NCBI GenBank assembly: GCA_022567875.1
Contig: JADFGB010000079.1
Location: forward strand, 1-6,083
DNA length: 6,083 nucleotides
Reading direction: 5' to 3'
Origin: Bacteroidota bacterium
Lineage (GTDB): Bacteria > Bacteroidota > Ignavibacteria > Ignavibacteriales > Ignavibacteriaceae
Shown: one piece after another, positions 1 through 6,083 of the stretch
Layout: every line of letters begins with the position of its first letter
Numbering within the stretch: position 1 is the stretch's first letter
Made by a program: the position numbers and the translations under genes
Notes under the pieces: generated by a model
Told to the model about the DNA's origin: nothing
The model's database searches: none
What the model saw: the letters and a program-made list of their open reading frames with translations, nothing else

Positions 1-28
1 TATTTTGTTAATCTTTAAATAAAAATAT

Positions 29-1081
29 TTAATTATTTTTTTCAATAAAAAGAGTTTGTGTTGGATAAGCAAATTCAATTCCTTTCTTTTCAAATTCTTC
101 AAATACCTTCAGGTTTATAGATTGTTGAACGTCCATATATTTTACATATTCTGAACTTTCAACATAATAAACAAATTCAAAATTAAGACTTGAATCACCG
201 TACGAAGCAAAATGTCCCCTGTCATAGGTTCCCAATTCCTGTTCATCAATTATTTTTTTAACTATTCCCGGTATTTCTTTTAAAATTTCTGCTTTTGTTT
301 GATATACAACTCCTAAATTAAAAGCAATTCTTCTTTTAGCCATTTTTTTAAAGTTTTGAATTCGCGAATCCGTTAGATCAGTATTGCGGAAAACTAACAG
401 CTCCCCCCCCAAAGATCTTACTTTTGTTGTTTTAATACCAATATATTCTACTATACCTCTTTTATCACCCACCACAATATAATCCCCTATTTCAAAAGGG
501 CGGTCAAAAAAGATTACGAAATAACTAAACAAATCTCCGAGCACAGACTGTGCGGCAAGAGCAATAGCAATTCCGCCTATACCAAGTCCGGCAACTACGG
601 TTGTAATTTCAACTCCCAGATTATCAAGTAAAAACAATAAACCGATTGACCAAATTAAAAAAATTGCTATTGATGTTATTCCCTTAAGCTGCTTTATTCT
701 TTCAACGGCAAACTCTCTTTTTGTCATATAAATATTAAGCGCATACTTAAGTACAGATACAATAACTTTTATAATAATAAAGGTTAGAATAAAAGCCGTT
801 ACCATTTTTATGGCATTTGATATTTTGGGGTTTAGAACTAATGTGTTTACCGCAAGAAGAAACGTACCGAAGTAAATTATCGGCATCAAAGATCTTTCAA
901 TCTCTTTGACTAAAAAATCATCAAAATCCGTTTTGGTTTTTTCCGACCACTTTTTTAATCTGGATAATATTACTTTTTTAAATATCGTTATAATTATTAA
1001 TCCGGCTAAAAATATGCCTAAGGCTATCAGGTACTTCTCAAGCGTATTGCCCAAAAAAGATTGGTTAAATATTTTATCCAT
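29..1081 (-). CDS. MscS-family small-conductance mechanosensitive ion channel
   Basis: Inner-membrane homo-oligomeric channel that opens under membrane tension and releases solutes on hypo-osmotic shock. It is 350 aa with about five hydrophobic segments: roughly 16-34, 64-83, 88-112, 134-152 and the pore helix 158-182. The pore helix is rich in Gly and Ala (VAGLGIGGIAIALAAQSVLG), as in MscS TM3, and is followed by the amphipathic TM3b and the hallmark DRPFEIGDYIVV (193-204). The beta domain follows (RGIVEYIGIKTTKVRSLGGE, then NTDLTDSRIQNF), and then the cytoplasmic alpha/beta vestibule ending GIEFAYPTQTLFIE, which is typical of the family. Two extra N-terminal helices relative to E. coli MscS (286 aa, three helices) put it nearer the five-helix YnaI size class (343 aa). 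Single-channel conductance cannot be inferred. A run of eight G residues encodes Leu224-Glu227 of the beta domain. It starts 14 nt after the thioesterase stop and its TAA lies 28 nt from the left edge. Confidence 0.95.
   Translation of the reverse strand: MDKIFNQSFLGNTLEKYLIALGIFLAGLIIITIFKKVILSRLKKWSEKTKTDFDDFLVKEIERSLMPIIYFGTFLLAVNTLVLNPKISNAIKMVTAFILTFIIIKVIVSVLKYALNIYMTKREFAVERIKQLKGITSIAIFLIWSIGLLFLLDNLGVEITTVVAGLGIGGIAIALAAQSVLGDLFSYFVIFFDRPFEIGDYIVVGDKRGIVEYIGIKTTKVRSLGGELLVFRNTDLTDSRIQNFKKMAKRRIAFNLGVVYQTKAEILKEIPGIVKKIIDEQELGTYDRGHFASYGDSSLNFEFVYYVESSEYVKYMDVQQSINLKVFEEFEKKGIEFAYPTQTLFIEKNN
403..410 (-). repeat. G8 homopolymer inside the MscS-family gene
   Basis: The coding strand carries eight consecutive G residues (plus strand C8), reading TTG GGG GGG GAG for Leu224-Gly-Gly-Glu227. 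Such a run stands out in an AT-rich coding sequence. Gain of one G would give a TGA 8 codons after the tract, and loss of one G gives a TAG 2 codons after it, so slippage in either direction would truncate the channel before its vestibule. Confidence 0.9.
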
Positions 1082-1084
1082 AAT

Positions 1085-1090
1085 TCCTTT
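1085..1090 (-). promoter_or_regulatory. Ribosome-binding site of the MscS-family gene
   Basis: The minus strand reads AAAGGA, then ATT, then ATG in the 14-nt gap after the thioesterase stop. The spacing of 3 nt to the ATG is shorter than the usual 5-9, but no better site or nearby alternative start is visible. It supports the ATG at 1081 and independent initiation right after the thioesterase. Confidence 0.55.
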
Positions 1091-1095
1091 CTTAT

Positions 1096-1503
1096 TTAAA
1101 TTGAATATTTTTTTATTATTTCTTCCGGTACTCTTACAGGTCTGCCGCTTTTAAGTGATATCATTGTGTAGGTTAAATAACCCAGAGCAGCTATTTTGTT
1201 GTTCTCTTTTTTTACAATCCAAAAGTTAACCTTACATTGTGCGCCTTTAACCGAGTCCATCTGCGTACGTACAAGAATTTTATCATTAAGATTTAGAGCG
1301 CGTTTATATTCTATATAAGTTATGCTTACTATCCAATTATATCCGAGCTCCTCAAAATTCTTCATCGACATTTTATATTCATTTATCATTTGGTCATATC
1401 TTGCAGCGAGTACATAATCTATATACTTTGTGTTATGCACGTGATTATTGAGGTCAATATCGTCGGGGCGTATTGCTATTTCCGATTCAAAAATGGAATT
1501 CAT
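1096..1503 (-). CDS. Acyl-CoA thioesterase, 4HBT/hotdog fold (YbgC/FadM-like)
   Basis: Small cytosolic hotdog-fold enzyme of 135 aa, the usual length of single-domain 4-hydroxybenzoyl-CoA thioesterase relatives, which hydrolyse acyl-CoA or acyl-ACP thioesters. The key block is RPDDIDLNNHVHNTKYIDYV (residues 12-31), equivalent to the family pattern D-x-D-xx-G-H-V-N-N-xx-Y. Asp15 or Asp17 is the likely catalytic acid, and His21, Val22, Asn24 and Tyr27 are kept. The family Gly before His is Asn20, and the first Asn of the NN pair is His23. The later segment ITYIEYKRALNLNDKILVRT (residues 61-80) matches the central strands of the fold. Substrate chain length cannot be read from the sequence; fatty acyl-ACP or acyl-CoA is possible. 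The ATG at 1503 has an A-rich leader without a clear Shine-Dalgarno. It lies 66 nt after clpB and 14 nt before the channel gene, so it is probably co-transcribed with the channel. Confidence 0.85.
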   Translation of the reverse strand: MNSIFESEIAIRPDDIDLNNHVHNTKYIDYVLAARYDQMINEYKMSMKNFEELGYNWIVSITYIEYKRALNLNDKILVRTQMDSVKGAQCKVNFWIVKKENNKIAALGYLTYTMISLKSGRPVRVPEEIIKKYSI

Positions 1504-1544
1504 TTTACATGTTAATTTTATTGGGAGTAAATATAATAAATCTT

Positions 1545-1575
1545 TTGTAGAGCGAAACAGAGTTTCGCTTTACAA
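1545..1575. repeat. Near-perfect palindrome (14-nt arms, 3-nt loop) at the clpB 3' end
   Basis: The left arm TTGTAGAGCGAAAC (1545-1558), loop AGA (1559-1561) and right arm GTTTCGCTTTACAA (1562-1575) pair with one exception (1550/1569). That pair is a G-U wobble in plus-strand RNA but an A-C mismatch in minus-strand RNA. The hairpin includes the clpB TAA (1572-1570) and extends into the gap before the thioesterase gene. On the minus strand it is followed by AAAAGA, not a T-run, so it is not a classical intrinsic terminator of clpB. It could be an mRNA-stabilising or attenuating hairpin, or one copy of a dispersed REP-like palindrome. The structure is directly visible; its role is not known. 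Confidence 0.75.
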
Positions 1576-4197
1576 CAACTTGTTTTTATCAAAAACAAGC
1601 TTCCCCTTCAAACCAAGACCAACATTAATTGTATCTCCGTTAATAAAATTACCTGCCAATAATTCCTGGGATAAAGGATTTATCAAATATTTTTGAATTG
1701 TTCTTTTCAAAGGTCTTACTCCGAACGTTACATCGTAGCCTAACTTAGCAAGCCAATCTTTAGCTTCTTCGTTTACATTAAGTTTAATGTCCTTTTCATC
1801 CAACATTTTTTGTAAATCACTTAATTGAATATCAACTATCAGCTTTATTTCATCCTTTGTCAAAGGTTTGAAAAGTACAATTTCATCAACTCTATTTAAA
1901 AATTCAGGACGTATGGTTTTTCTTAAAAGATTGTTAAGATCTTCCCTTAATTCACCTAAAACATCTTCAAATTTATCTTCAGCAACAGTTTGCAGTTTTT
2001 CCTGAATTAAATTTGAACCGAGATTTGAAGTCATTATAATTATCGTGTTTTTAAAGTTTACTGTCCTGCCTTGGTTATCAGTCAGTCTTCCATCGTCTAA
2101 AACCTGAAGCAGAATATTAAACACATCGGAGTGTGCTTTTTCTATTTCATCCAATAAAATCACGGAGTATGGACGCCTTCTTACAGCTTCGGTTAACTGC
2201 CCGCCTTCTTCATAACCGACGTAACCGGGTGGTGCACCAATGAGTCTTGAAACAGAAAATTTTTCCATATATTCCGACATATCAATTCTTATCATCGAGT
2301 GTTCGTCATCGAATAAAAACTCGGCGAGCGCTCTTGCAATCTCCGTTTTACCAACGCCTGTAGTACCTAAAAATATAAATGAGCCGATAGGTCTGCTTGC
2401 GTCCTGCAGTCCGGTTCTCGATCTTCTAATTGCATTGGCAACCGCAGAGACCGCATCGTCCTGTCCAATTATTCTTTTATGAAGCTCGTCTTCCAATCTA
2501 AGCAACTTTGCTTTTTCACTTTCAAGCATTTTGTTTACAGGGATCCCTGTCCATTTTGCTACTACTTCCGCAATATCCTCAGCATCTACTTCTTCTTTAA
2601 GCATCTTTTTGTCTTTCTGTATTTCAGTAAGGCTTTCGGTTTTCTCTTTTAGTTTCTTTTCAAGTTCCTTTATTTTTCCGTACCTGATCTCAGCGACTTT
2701 TCCCAAATTTCCTTCTCTTTCAAATTTATCCGCCTCGGTTTTTGCGTTTTCAATTTCGCTTTTCATTTTTCTAATATTCTGAATTTTTTCCTTCTCCAGG
2801 GTCCAGTGGATTTTCAGTACGTTCCTTTTCTCAATGTATTGGCTCAATTCTTTCAATAAATCTTTAAGTCTTTTTGCAGATGCTTCATCCTTTTCTCTTT
2901 TCAATGCTTCGCGTTCAATTTCCAACTTTTGGATCAATCTTTCCATATTATCCAACTCTTCCGGCATTGAATCTATTTCAATTCTTAATTTGGAAGCCGC
3001 TTCATCAACAAGATCAATTGCTTTGTCCGGTAAAAATCTATCGGCTATATACCTTTGAGAAAGATGTGCAGCTGCAATGATTGCAGAGTCAGTAATTCTA
3101 ACACCGTGATGAACCTCGTATCTTTCCTTTAACCCTCTTAAAATAGAAATAGTGTCTTCTTCCGATGGTTCGCTGATAAGCACCGGTTGAAACCGTCTTT
3201 CCAATGCTGCATCTTTTTCAATGTGTTTTTTGTATTCATCAAGTGTTGTTGCGCCTATTGCATGCAGCTCTCCCCTTGCAAGCGCTGGTTTTAAAATATT
3301 TGCTGCATCCATTGAACCAGCAACAGCCCCGGTACCTATCAAGGTGTGAAGCTCATCAATAAATAATATTATTTCTCCGTTTGAAGATTGTACCTCTTTT
3401 ATAACAGCTTTCATTCTTTCTTCAAACTGTCCCCTGAACTGTGTGCCCGCAACAAGAGCACCCATATCCAAAGACACAATTTGTTTTGTTTTTAAGTTTT
3501 CAGGAACATCTCCGGATACTATTCTATGAGCAATGCCTTCCGCAATAGCCGTTTTACCAACACCTGGTTCACCTATTAAAACAGGATTATTTTTTGTTCT
3601 TCTTGAAAGAACCTGAAATACGCGTCTGATCTCTTCATCTCTGCCGATAACAGGGTCTAACTTTCCGCTAAGTACGGCATCGTTTAGATTTCGTCCGTAT
3701 TTTTCTAATGCTTTGTAAGTATCCTCAGGATTTTGAGATGTTACTCTTTGATTTCCTCTTACATCTTTTAATGCACTTAAAATTATATCTCTCGAAATAC
3801 CGTTATCTCTTAATAATTGTCCGGCTTGTCCTCTCTCTGAAGATAGAGCAAGCAAAATGTGTTCGGTTGAAACATATTCATCTTTTAATGTAGTTGTTTC
3901 TTCAAAGGCTGCATCAAAAAGTTTTGCTGTTGTCGGTGACATTTGCTGGCTGCCTATACCCGACCCACTAACTTTCTGTAACTTTTCAAGTAATTCATTT
4001 ATTTTAATTTTAACATTACCTACATTACCACCGGTTTTTTGAAGCAGGGAAAAAGCAATGTTCCCTTTTTCCTGTAACAATGAAGCAAGTAAATGTTCAG
4101 GCTCTATAATTTGATTGTTATAGTTCTGTGCAATTTCAATTGCAGATTGAACAATCTCTTGTGCTTTTACAGTTAACCTGTTAAAATTAAATCCCAT
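1570..4197 (-). CDS. clpB: ATP-dependent disaggregase ClpB (Hsp100)
   Basis: Hexameric AAA+ machine that pulls polypeptides out of aggregates through its central pore, together with DnaK/DnaJ/GrpE, in the cytosol. It is complete at 875 aa (E. coli ClpB is 857). Domains in order: N-terminal domain with two Clp-N repeats (about 1-145); AAA-1 with Walker A GEPGVGKT (209-216), pore loop GTQFRG (251-256), Walker B ILFIDE (277-282) and arginine fingers in ALERRF (331-336); a charged coiled-coil middle domain (about 405-530) containing [15 protein letters not shown], the ClpB-type region that separates it from ClpA and ClpX; and AAA-2 with Walker A GTTGVGKT (611-618), pore loop GYVG (658-661), Walker B VILLDE (679-684), RPEFLNR (763-769) and sensor-2 GVRPLKR (826-832). 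The start [14 protein letters not shown] matches the family N-terminus and has a good ribosome-binding site. Two mild variants: Phe254 where the first pore loop usually has Tyr, and Thr612 where the second Walker A usually has Pro. It follows htpG by 5 nt, so it is very likely in the same operon; a heat-shock promoter would lie beyond the right edge. Confidence 0.99.
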   Translation of the reverse strand: MGFNFNRLTVKAQEIVQSAIEIAQNYNNQIIEPEHLLASLLQEKGNIAFSLLQKTGGNVGNVKIKINELLEKLQKVSGSGIGSQQMSPTTAKLFDAAFEETTTLKDEYVSTEHILLALSSERGQAGQLLRDNGISRDIILSALKDVRGNQRVTSQNPEDTYKALEKYGRNLNDAVLSGKLDPVIGRDEEIRRVFQVLSRRTKNNPVLIGEPGVGKTAIAEGIAHRIVSGDVPENLKTKQIVSLDMGALVAGTQFRGQFEERMKAVIKEVQSSNGEIILFIDELHTLIGTGAVAGSMDAANILKPALARGELHAIGATTLDEYKKHIEKDAALERRFQPVLISEPSEEDTISILRGLKERYEVHHGVRITDSAIIAAAHLSQRYIADRFLPDKAIDLVDEAASKLRIEIDSMPEELDNMERLIQKLEIEREALKREKDEASAKRLKDLLKELSQYIEKRNVLKIHWTLEKEKIQNIRKMKSEIENAKTEADKFEREGNLGKVAEIRYGKIKELEKKLKEKTESLTEIQKDKKMLKEEVDAEDIAEVVAKWTGIPVNKMLESEKAKLLRLEDELHKRIIGQDDAVSAVANAIRRSRTGLQDASRPIGSFIFLGTTGVGKTEIARALAEFLFDDEHSMIRIDMSEYMEKFSVSRLIGAPPGYVGYEEGGQLTEAVRRRPYSVILLDEIEKAHSDVFNILLQVLDDGRLTDNQGRTVNFKNTIIIMTSNLGSNLIQEKLQTVAEDKFEDVLGELREDLNNLLRKTIRPEFLNRVDEIVLFKPLTKDEIKLIVDIQLSDLQKMLDEKDIKLNVNEEAKDWLAKLGYDVTFGVRPLKRTIQKYLINPLSQELLAGNFINGDTINVGLGLKGKLVFDKNKLL

Positions 4198-4202
4198 TTA
4201 AT

Positions 4203-6083
4203 TTATCCTTTTATACCTTTTACTTTAATATACCACTCACTTGATTCCACAAGCAATTTGTTTATGTTTTTTACAAGCTGGTGAGGATCAACCAAGTTGC
4301 CTTCCAATAATAATGCGGACTCAAACATTTCTTCAACTACATTTGTTATGTATTCATCTTTTGAATTTACTTTAAATGCTTTAAGCAAATTCCTTATTAA
4401 AACGTGATCTTTATTTATCTCAAATATTTTCTTTAGATCTCCAACCTCTTGGTTGGTTATTCTTAACATTTTTTGCATTTGCGCAGACATAGCATCATCT
4501 GGATTGACCAATAAAGAAGGGCTGTTTGACAGTCTCTTCGATTCCATTACTTCGGTTACTTTATCGCCGAGTATATCTTTTATTCTTGCAAGTAAGCTGT
4601 CAAAATGTTTTTCATCATCTTTGTTTAGTTCTTCAAGCTTTTCTTTTTTCTTTTCTACATCTTTAAAATCATTTAACTTTTTTAAGTCTGTGCTGTCAAC
4701 CGATTTAAATTCAAAGTCTTTATATTTTCTAATAGAATTTATTACAAATTCATCAATCGGATCATACAGATATAAAACCTCAAAGCCCTTGTTTTTAAAT
4801 ATTTCTAAATGAGGATCAACTTCAATAGAATTTCTGCTGTTACCTATCACGTAATAAATTTCTTTTTGTCCTTCTTTCAACCTGCTGACATAAGCTTCAA
4901 TTGATGTTAACCCCTTTTCATCTTTATCATTTGATGAATTAAATCTTAAAAGTTTTAAATATTTTTCCTGGTTTGTAAAATCAGTATAACCCATTTTGAA
5001 AACTCTGTTATGCTCGTTCCAAAACTCAGCATATTCCTCAGGTTTATTCTCTGCTTTTTTAATAAGAAAACTCAAAATCTGTCCGGTTACATTATTTGTT
5101 ATTTTATTAAAGACAACATTTTCCTGAAGAGTTTCCCTTGAAATATTTAACGGCAGGTCTTCTGATTCGACAACACCTTTAACAAAGCTTAAGTATTCCG
5201 GCAGTAATTCTTTGTTTTGATGTTGAATCAAAACCCTTTTAACATAAAGGTCAAGCCCATAATTATCGCGGTTAAATCCAAAAAAGTCAGTGTTCTTTTT
5301 GGGTATAAACAGCAGACTGTTATATTGAATTGGTGCATCTACATTATTGTGAATTACTCCCCACGGTTCATCGTTATCATAAGTTAAATATTTATAAAAC
5401 TCATTGTATTGTTTTGGCTTAACATTGCTTTTACTTTCTCTCCAAACCGCAGCCATTGTATTTGTTTTTTCTTTATCAAAATAGATGGGAAACTGAATAA
5501 AGTTAGAGTGTTTCTTTATTACAGATTCGAGCCTGTACTTTTCGGCAAATTCTTTTGCATCATCTTTTAAATGAATTTCAATTGATGTTCCCCTTTTTAT
5601 TTTTTCATCAATTTCTTTTATTTGATATGTACCTAATCCATTTGATGTCCATTCTACTGGTGCATCTTCTTTTCTGAATGATCTTGTTTTAATTACAACT
5701 TCTTCGGCAACCATAAATACAGAATAGAAACCGATACCGAATTTTCCTATTATATTATTTACATTGTTTTTACTTTCAGTTAATTGTTTTAAGAATTCAG
5801 CAGAACCAGATTTAGCGATAGTACCTATATTTTTCATGATTTCTTCTTTGTTCATTCCAATACCGGTATCTGATATTGTTAATATGTTTTTCTTTTCATC
5901 AAAATTAATTCTTATTTCTAATGGTGCTTTTTTATCAATAAAATCAGTGCCTTTAGTGGATTCAAAGCGAAGTTTATCCAAAGCATCGGAAGCGTTTGAA
6001 ATTAATTCACGTAAAAATATATCTCTGCTTGTATAAAGTGAATGGACTAAAATATCAAGAAGTTGTTTAACTTATGTTTTAAA
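4203..6083 (-). CDS. htpG: Molecular chaperone HtpG (bacterial Hsp90), 5'-partial at window edge, with an in-frame stop near its N-terminus
   Basis: ATP-dependent cytosolic chaperone that clamps and remodels client proteins, acting with the DnaK system. Reading in frame from the right edge gives FKT, a TAA, then VKQLLDILVHSLYTSRDIF and LRELISNASDALDKLRF. The last stretch holds the Mg/ATP-site Asn (codon 5996-5994) and the catalytic Glu (codon 6008-6006). Numbering from the TTG at 5981, further ATPase motifs are DTGIGM (38-43), GKFGIGFYSV (79-88) and RGTSIEIHL (130-138). The middle domain has EPWGVIHNN and DLPLNISRETLQ, whose Arg (282) is the ATP-sensing arginine. The C-terminal dimerisation region includes SPSLLVNPDDAMSAQMQKML. 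About 626 codons are visible, close to the E. coli length of 624. The protein runs about 16 residues past the usual INKLLV end, and those codons carry the clpB ribosome-binding site. TTG 5981 is the only plausible start codon downstream of the TAA, but it would delete the catalytic Glu and Asn, so I do not accept it. The family is certain; whether the gene is intact is not. Confidence 0.96.
4206..4212 (-). promoter_or_regulatory. Ribosome-binding site of clpB inside the end of htpG
   Basis: The minus strand reads AAAAGGA, then TAAATTAA, then ATG. The Shine-Dalgarno-like AAGGA sits in the last Lys-Gly codons of htpG and ends 8 nt before the clpB ATG; the htpG TAA lies between them. Ribosomes finishing HtpG would pass directly over the clpB start, which fits translational coupling and supports the ATG at 4197 as the true start. 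Confidence 0.75.
6072..6074 (-). other. In-frame TAA in the conserved htpG N-terminus
   Basis: The minus-strand codons at the right edge read TTT AAA ACA TAA GTT AAA CAA CTT CTT GAT ATT, that is FKT-stop-VKQLLDI. Related HtpG proteins read FKTEV(K/Q)QLLDI here, so the stop replaces the Glu codon by a single change (GAA to TAA). Homology continues in the same frame on both sides, so this is not a frameshift. It lies 10 nt from the window end, so a base error at a contig end is as likely as a true nonsense mutation. Confidence 0.85.

Noticed and set aside
15..32. Inverted repeat TTAAAT/ATTTAA at the end of the channel gene, as a terminator
   Set aside because: Only six A/T pairs around a six-base loop, overlapping the stop codon; too weak to be an intrinsic terminator and expected by chance in this composition.
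1528..1540. Promoter for the thioesterase gene (TATTAT or TATATTTA on the minus strand)
   Set aside because: The -10-like or Bacteroidota -7-like match is unavoidable in such AT-rich sequence, and no convincing -35 or -33 element lies at the right distance, where the palindrome sits instead. Not supported well enough to annotate.
3721..3790. Internal translation start for a short ClpB isoform, as in E. coli
   Set aside because: An AGAGGA-like sequence occurs near residues 138-139, but the candidate Val codons (137 and 142) are GTA, and no in-frame ATG, GTG or TTG follows at a useful distance.
4453..4812. 119-codon plus-strand open frame antisense to htpG
   Set aside because: The translation is Ser/Phe-rich low-complexity sequence, as expected opposite a Lys/Glu-rich gene, and lies wholly inside a conserved CDS with no recognisable domain. 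The other plus-strand frames of 60-90 codons over clpB, htpG and the channel gene are rejected for the same reason.
4203..5981. A 592-residue HtpG starting at TTG 5981
   Set aside because: The TTG is the Leu codon of the conserved SNASDALDKLRF block. In-frame homology continues for 30 codons upstream and includes the catalytic Glu and ATP-site Asn, so this is only the longest frame downstream of the suspicious TAA.

Overview
The window is AT-rich bacterial DNA (about two thirds A+T by eye) and is almost entirely coding. All four genes lie on the minus strand, so transcription runs from the right edge to the left: htpG (Hsp90) -> clpB (disaggregase) -> a hotdog-fold acyl-CoA thioesterase -> an MscS-family mechanosensitive channel. 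All four reading frames end in TAA. There are no tRNA or rRNA genes, CRISPR arrays, transposases or phage genes, and no stretch without a gene longer than 66 bases.

Organism: the ClpB N-terminus ([14 protein letters not shown]), the low GC and the A-rich translation starts suggest the Bacteroidota/Chlorobiota/Ignavibacteria neighbourhood, perhaps an Ignavibacteria-like lineage. HtpG carries the general bacterial signature LRELISNASDA rather than the LRELVSNAVDA type I associate with classical Bacteroidetes. This placement is inference from memory of family sequences and is tentative.

Region by region (plus coordinates, right to left): 6083-4203 holds htpG, whose extreme 5' end is cut by the window edge. 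The first visible codons match the conserved HtpG N-terminus exactly, except that a TAA stands where the family has Glu (FKT-stop-VKQLLDI). clpB (4197-1570) starts 5 nt after the htpG stop, and its ribosome-binding site lies inside the last htpG codons, so the two are very probably co-transcribed and translationally coupled. A 66-nt gap follows, containing a near-perfect palindrome with 14-nt arms that spans the clpB stop codon. Then come the thioesterase (1503-1096) and, 14 nt later, the MscS-type channel (1081-29).

Working together: HtpG and ClpB belong to the general protein-quality network. HtpG remodels client proteins, and ClpB with DnaK extracts polypeptides from aggregates. The channel protects against osmotic downshock, and the thioesterase hydrolyses acyl thioesters. 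The set reads as a housekeeping and stress-response cluster. I see no undescribed system here. The points most worth checking are the apparent nonsense codon in htpG at the right edge, the palindrome after clpB, and a G8 tract inside the channel gene.
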